From an uncultured Porphyromonadaceae bacterium (GTDB lineage: Bacteria; Bacteroidota; Bacteroidia; Bacteroidales; Muribaculaceae): 6,838 nt of DNA. The stretch lies in assembly GCA_900555915.1 (NCBI GenBank), contig USNC01000074.1, positions 1 to 6,838 on the forward strand, written 5' to 3'. The position numbers were made by a program, and so were the translations under genes. Positions 6,790 through 6,838 of this stretch are shown in pieces (the first letter of the stretch is position 1; each line of letters starts with the position of its first letter). Below the pieces are notes generated by a model. The model saw only the letters and a program-made list of their open reading frames with translations, ran no database searches and was not told the DNA's origin.

Positions 6790-6838
6790 CTGTCTCTTAT
6801 ACACATCTGACGCTGCCGACGATCTTACGCGTGTAGAT
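6790..6838 (+). other. Illumina Nextera adapter read-through (not genomic)
   Basis: Bases 6790-6808 are CTGTCTCTTATACACATCT, the Tn5 mosaic end used in Nextera libraries. Bases 6809-6822 are GACGCTGCCGACGA, the reverse complement of the read-1 adapter. Bases 6823-6830 are TCTTACGC, the reverse complement of GCGTAAGA, which I recall as Nextera i5 index S517/N517. Bases 6831-6838 are GTGTAGAT, the start of the reverse-complemented P5 sequence. The order matches the library construct exactly, so true sequence ends at 6789. Confidence 0.99.

Noticed and set aside
6790..6808. Tn5 mosaic end that could suggest a natural transposon
   Set aside because: The following bases are the Illumina read-1 adapter, an index and P5, so it is a library artefact.
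5890..6810. Plus-strand open frame of 306 codons running to the right edge
   Set aside because: It mirrors the strongly biased codons of the minus-strand gene, and its last codons lie in adapter sequence.

Overview
The window reads as a gut-type member of the Bacteroidales (Bacteroidota), with a family such as Muribaculaceae or a relative as the best guess. The reasons are: two promoters of the Bacteroidota form (TTG, then TAnnTTTG about 20 nt downstream), a topoisomerase IV A subunit of the Bacteroidota type, a signal peptide followed by Gln, a pectin-degrading enzyme, and C-terminal tails like those of secreted Bacteroidota proteins. Species cannot be read from the sequence.

Layout: all three real genes lie on the minus strand, so transcription runs right to left. 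Bases 1-666 hold the first 222 codons of a ParC-type topoisomerase IV subunit A; its C-terminal part lies off the left edge. Bases 667-812 are intergenic, with the parC promoter, a 25-bp palindrome next to it and a terminator. Bases 813-5324 hold one complete giant secreted protein of 1503 residues: signal peptide, a whole PL11 rhamnogalacturonan lyase, two autotransporter-passenger-like beta-solenoid modules, and a C-terminal sorting-like tail. Bases 5325-5460 hold the promoter of that gene and a strong terminator for the gene to its right. Bases 5461-6789 are the C-terminal 442 residues of another secreted protein of unknown function, with a codon bias typical of abundant proteins. No other genes, RNA genes, CRISPR or mobile elements were seen.

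Bases 6790-6838 are not biological. They are an Illumina Nextera adapter (Tn5 mosaic end, read-1 adapter, 8-base i5 index, start of the P5 sequence) left on the end of a short-read contig. It creates a false N-terminus (MYKRQ) for the right-hand gene.

Function: the central enzyme would cut the rhamnogalacturonan I backbone of pectin outside the inner membrane, probably held away from the cell by its long solenoid. It has its own promoter and terminator and no SusC/SusD genes beside it, so it looks like a stand-alone enzyme rather than part of a visible polysaccharide utilisation locus. The housekeeping parC gene downstream appears to be transcribed separately. The most notable biological feature is the PL11-solenoid-tail fusion.
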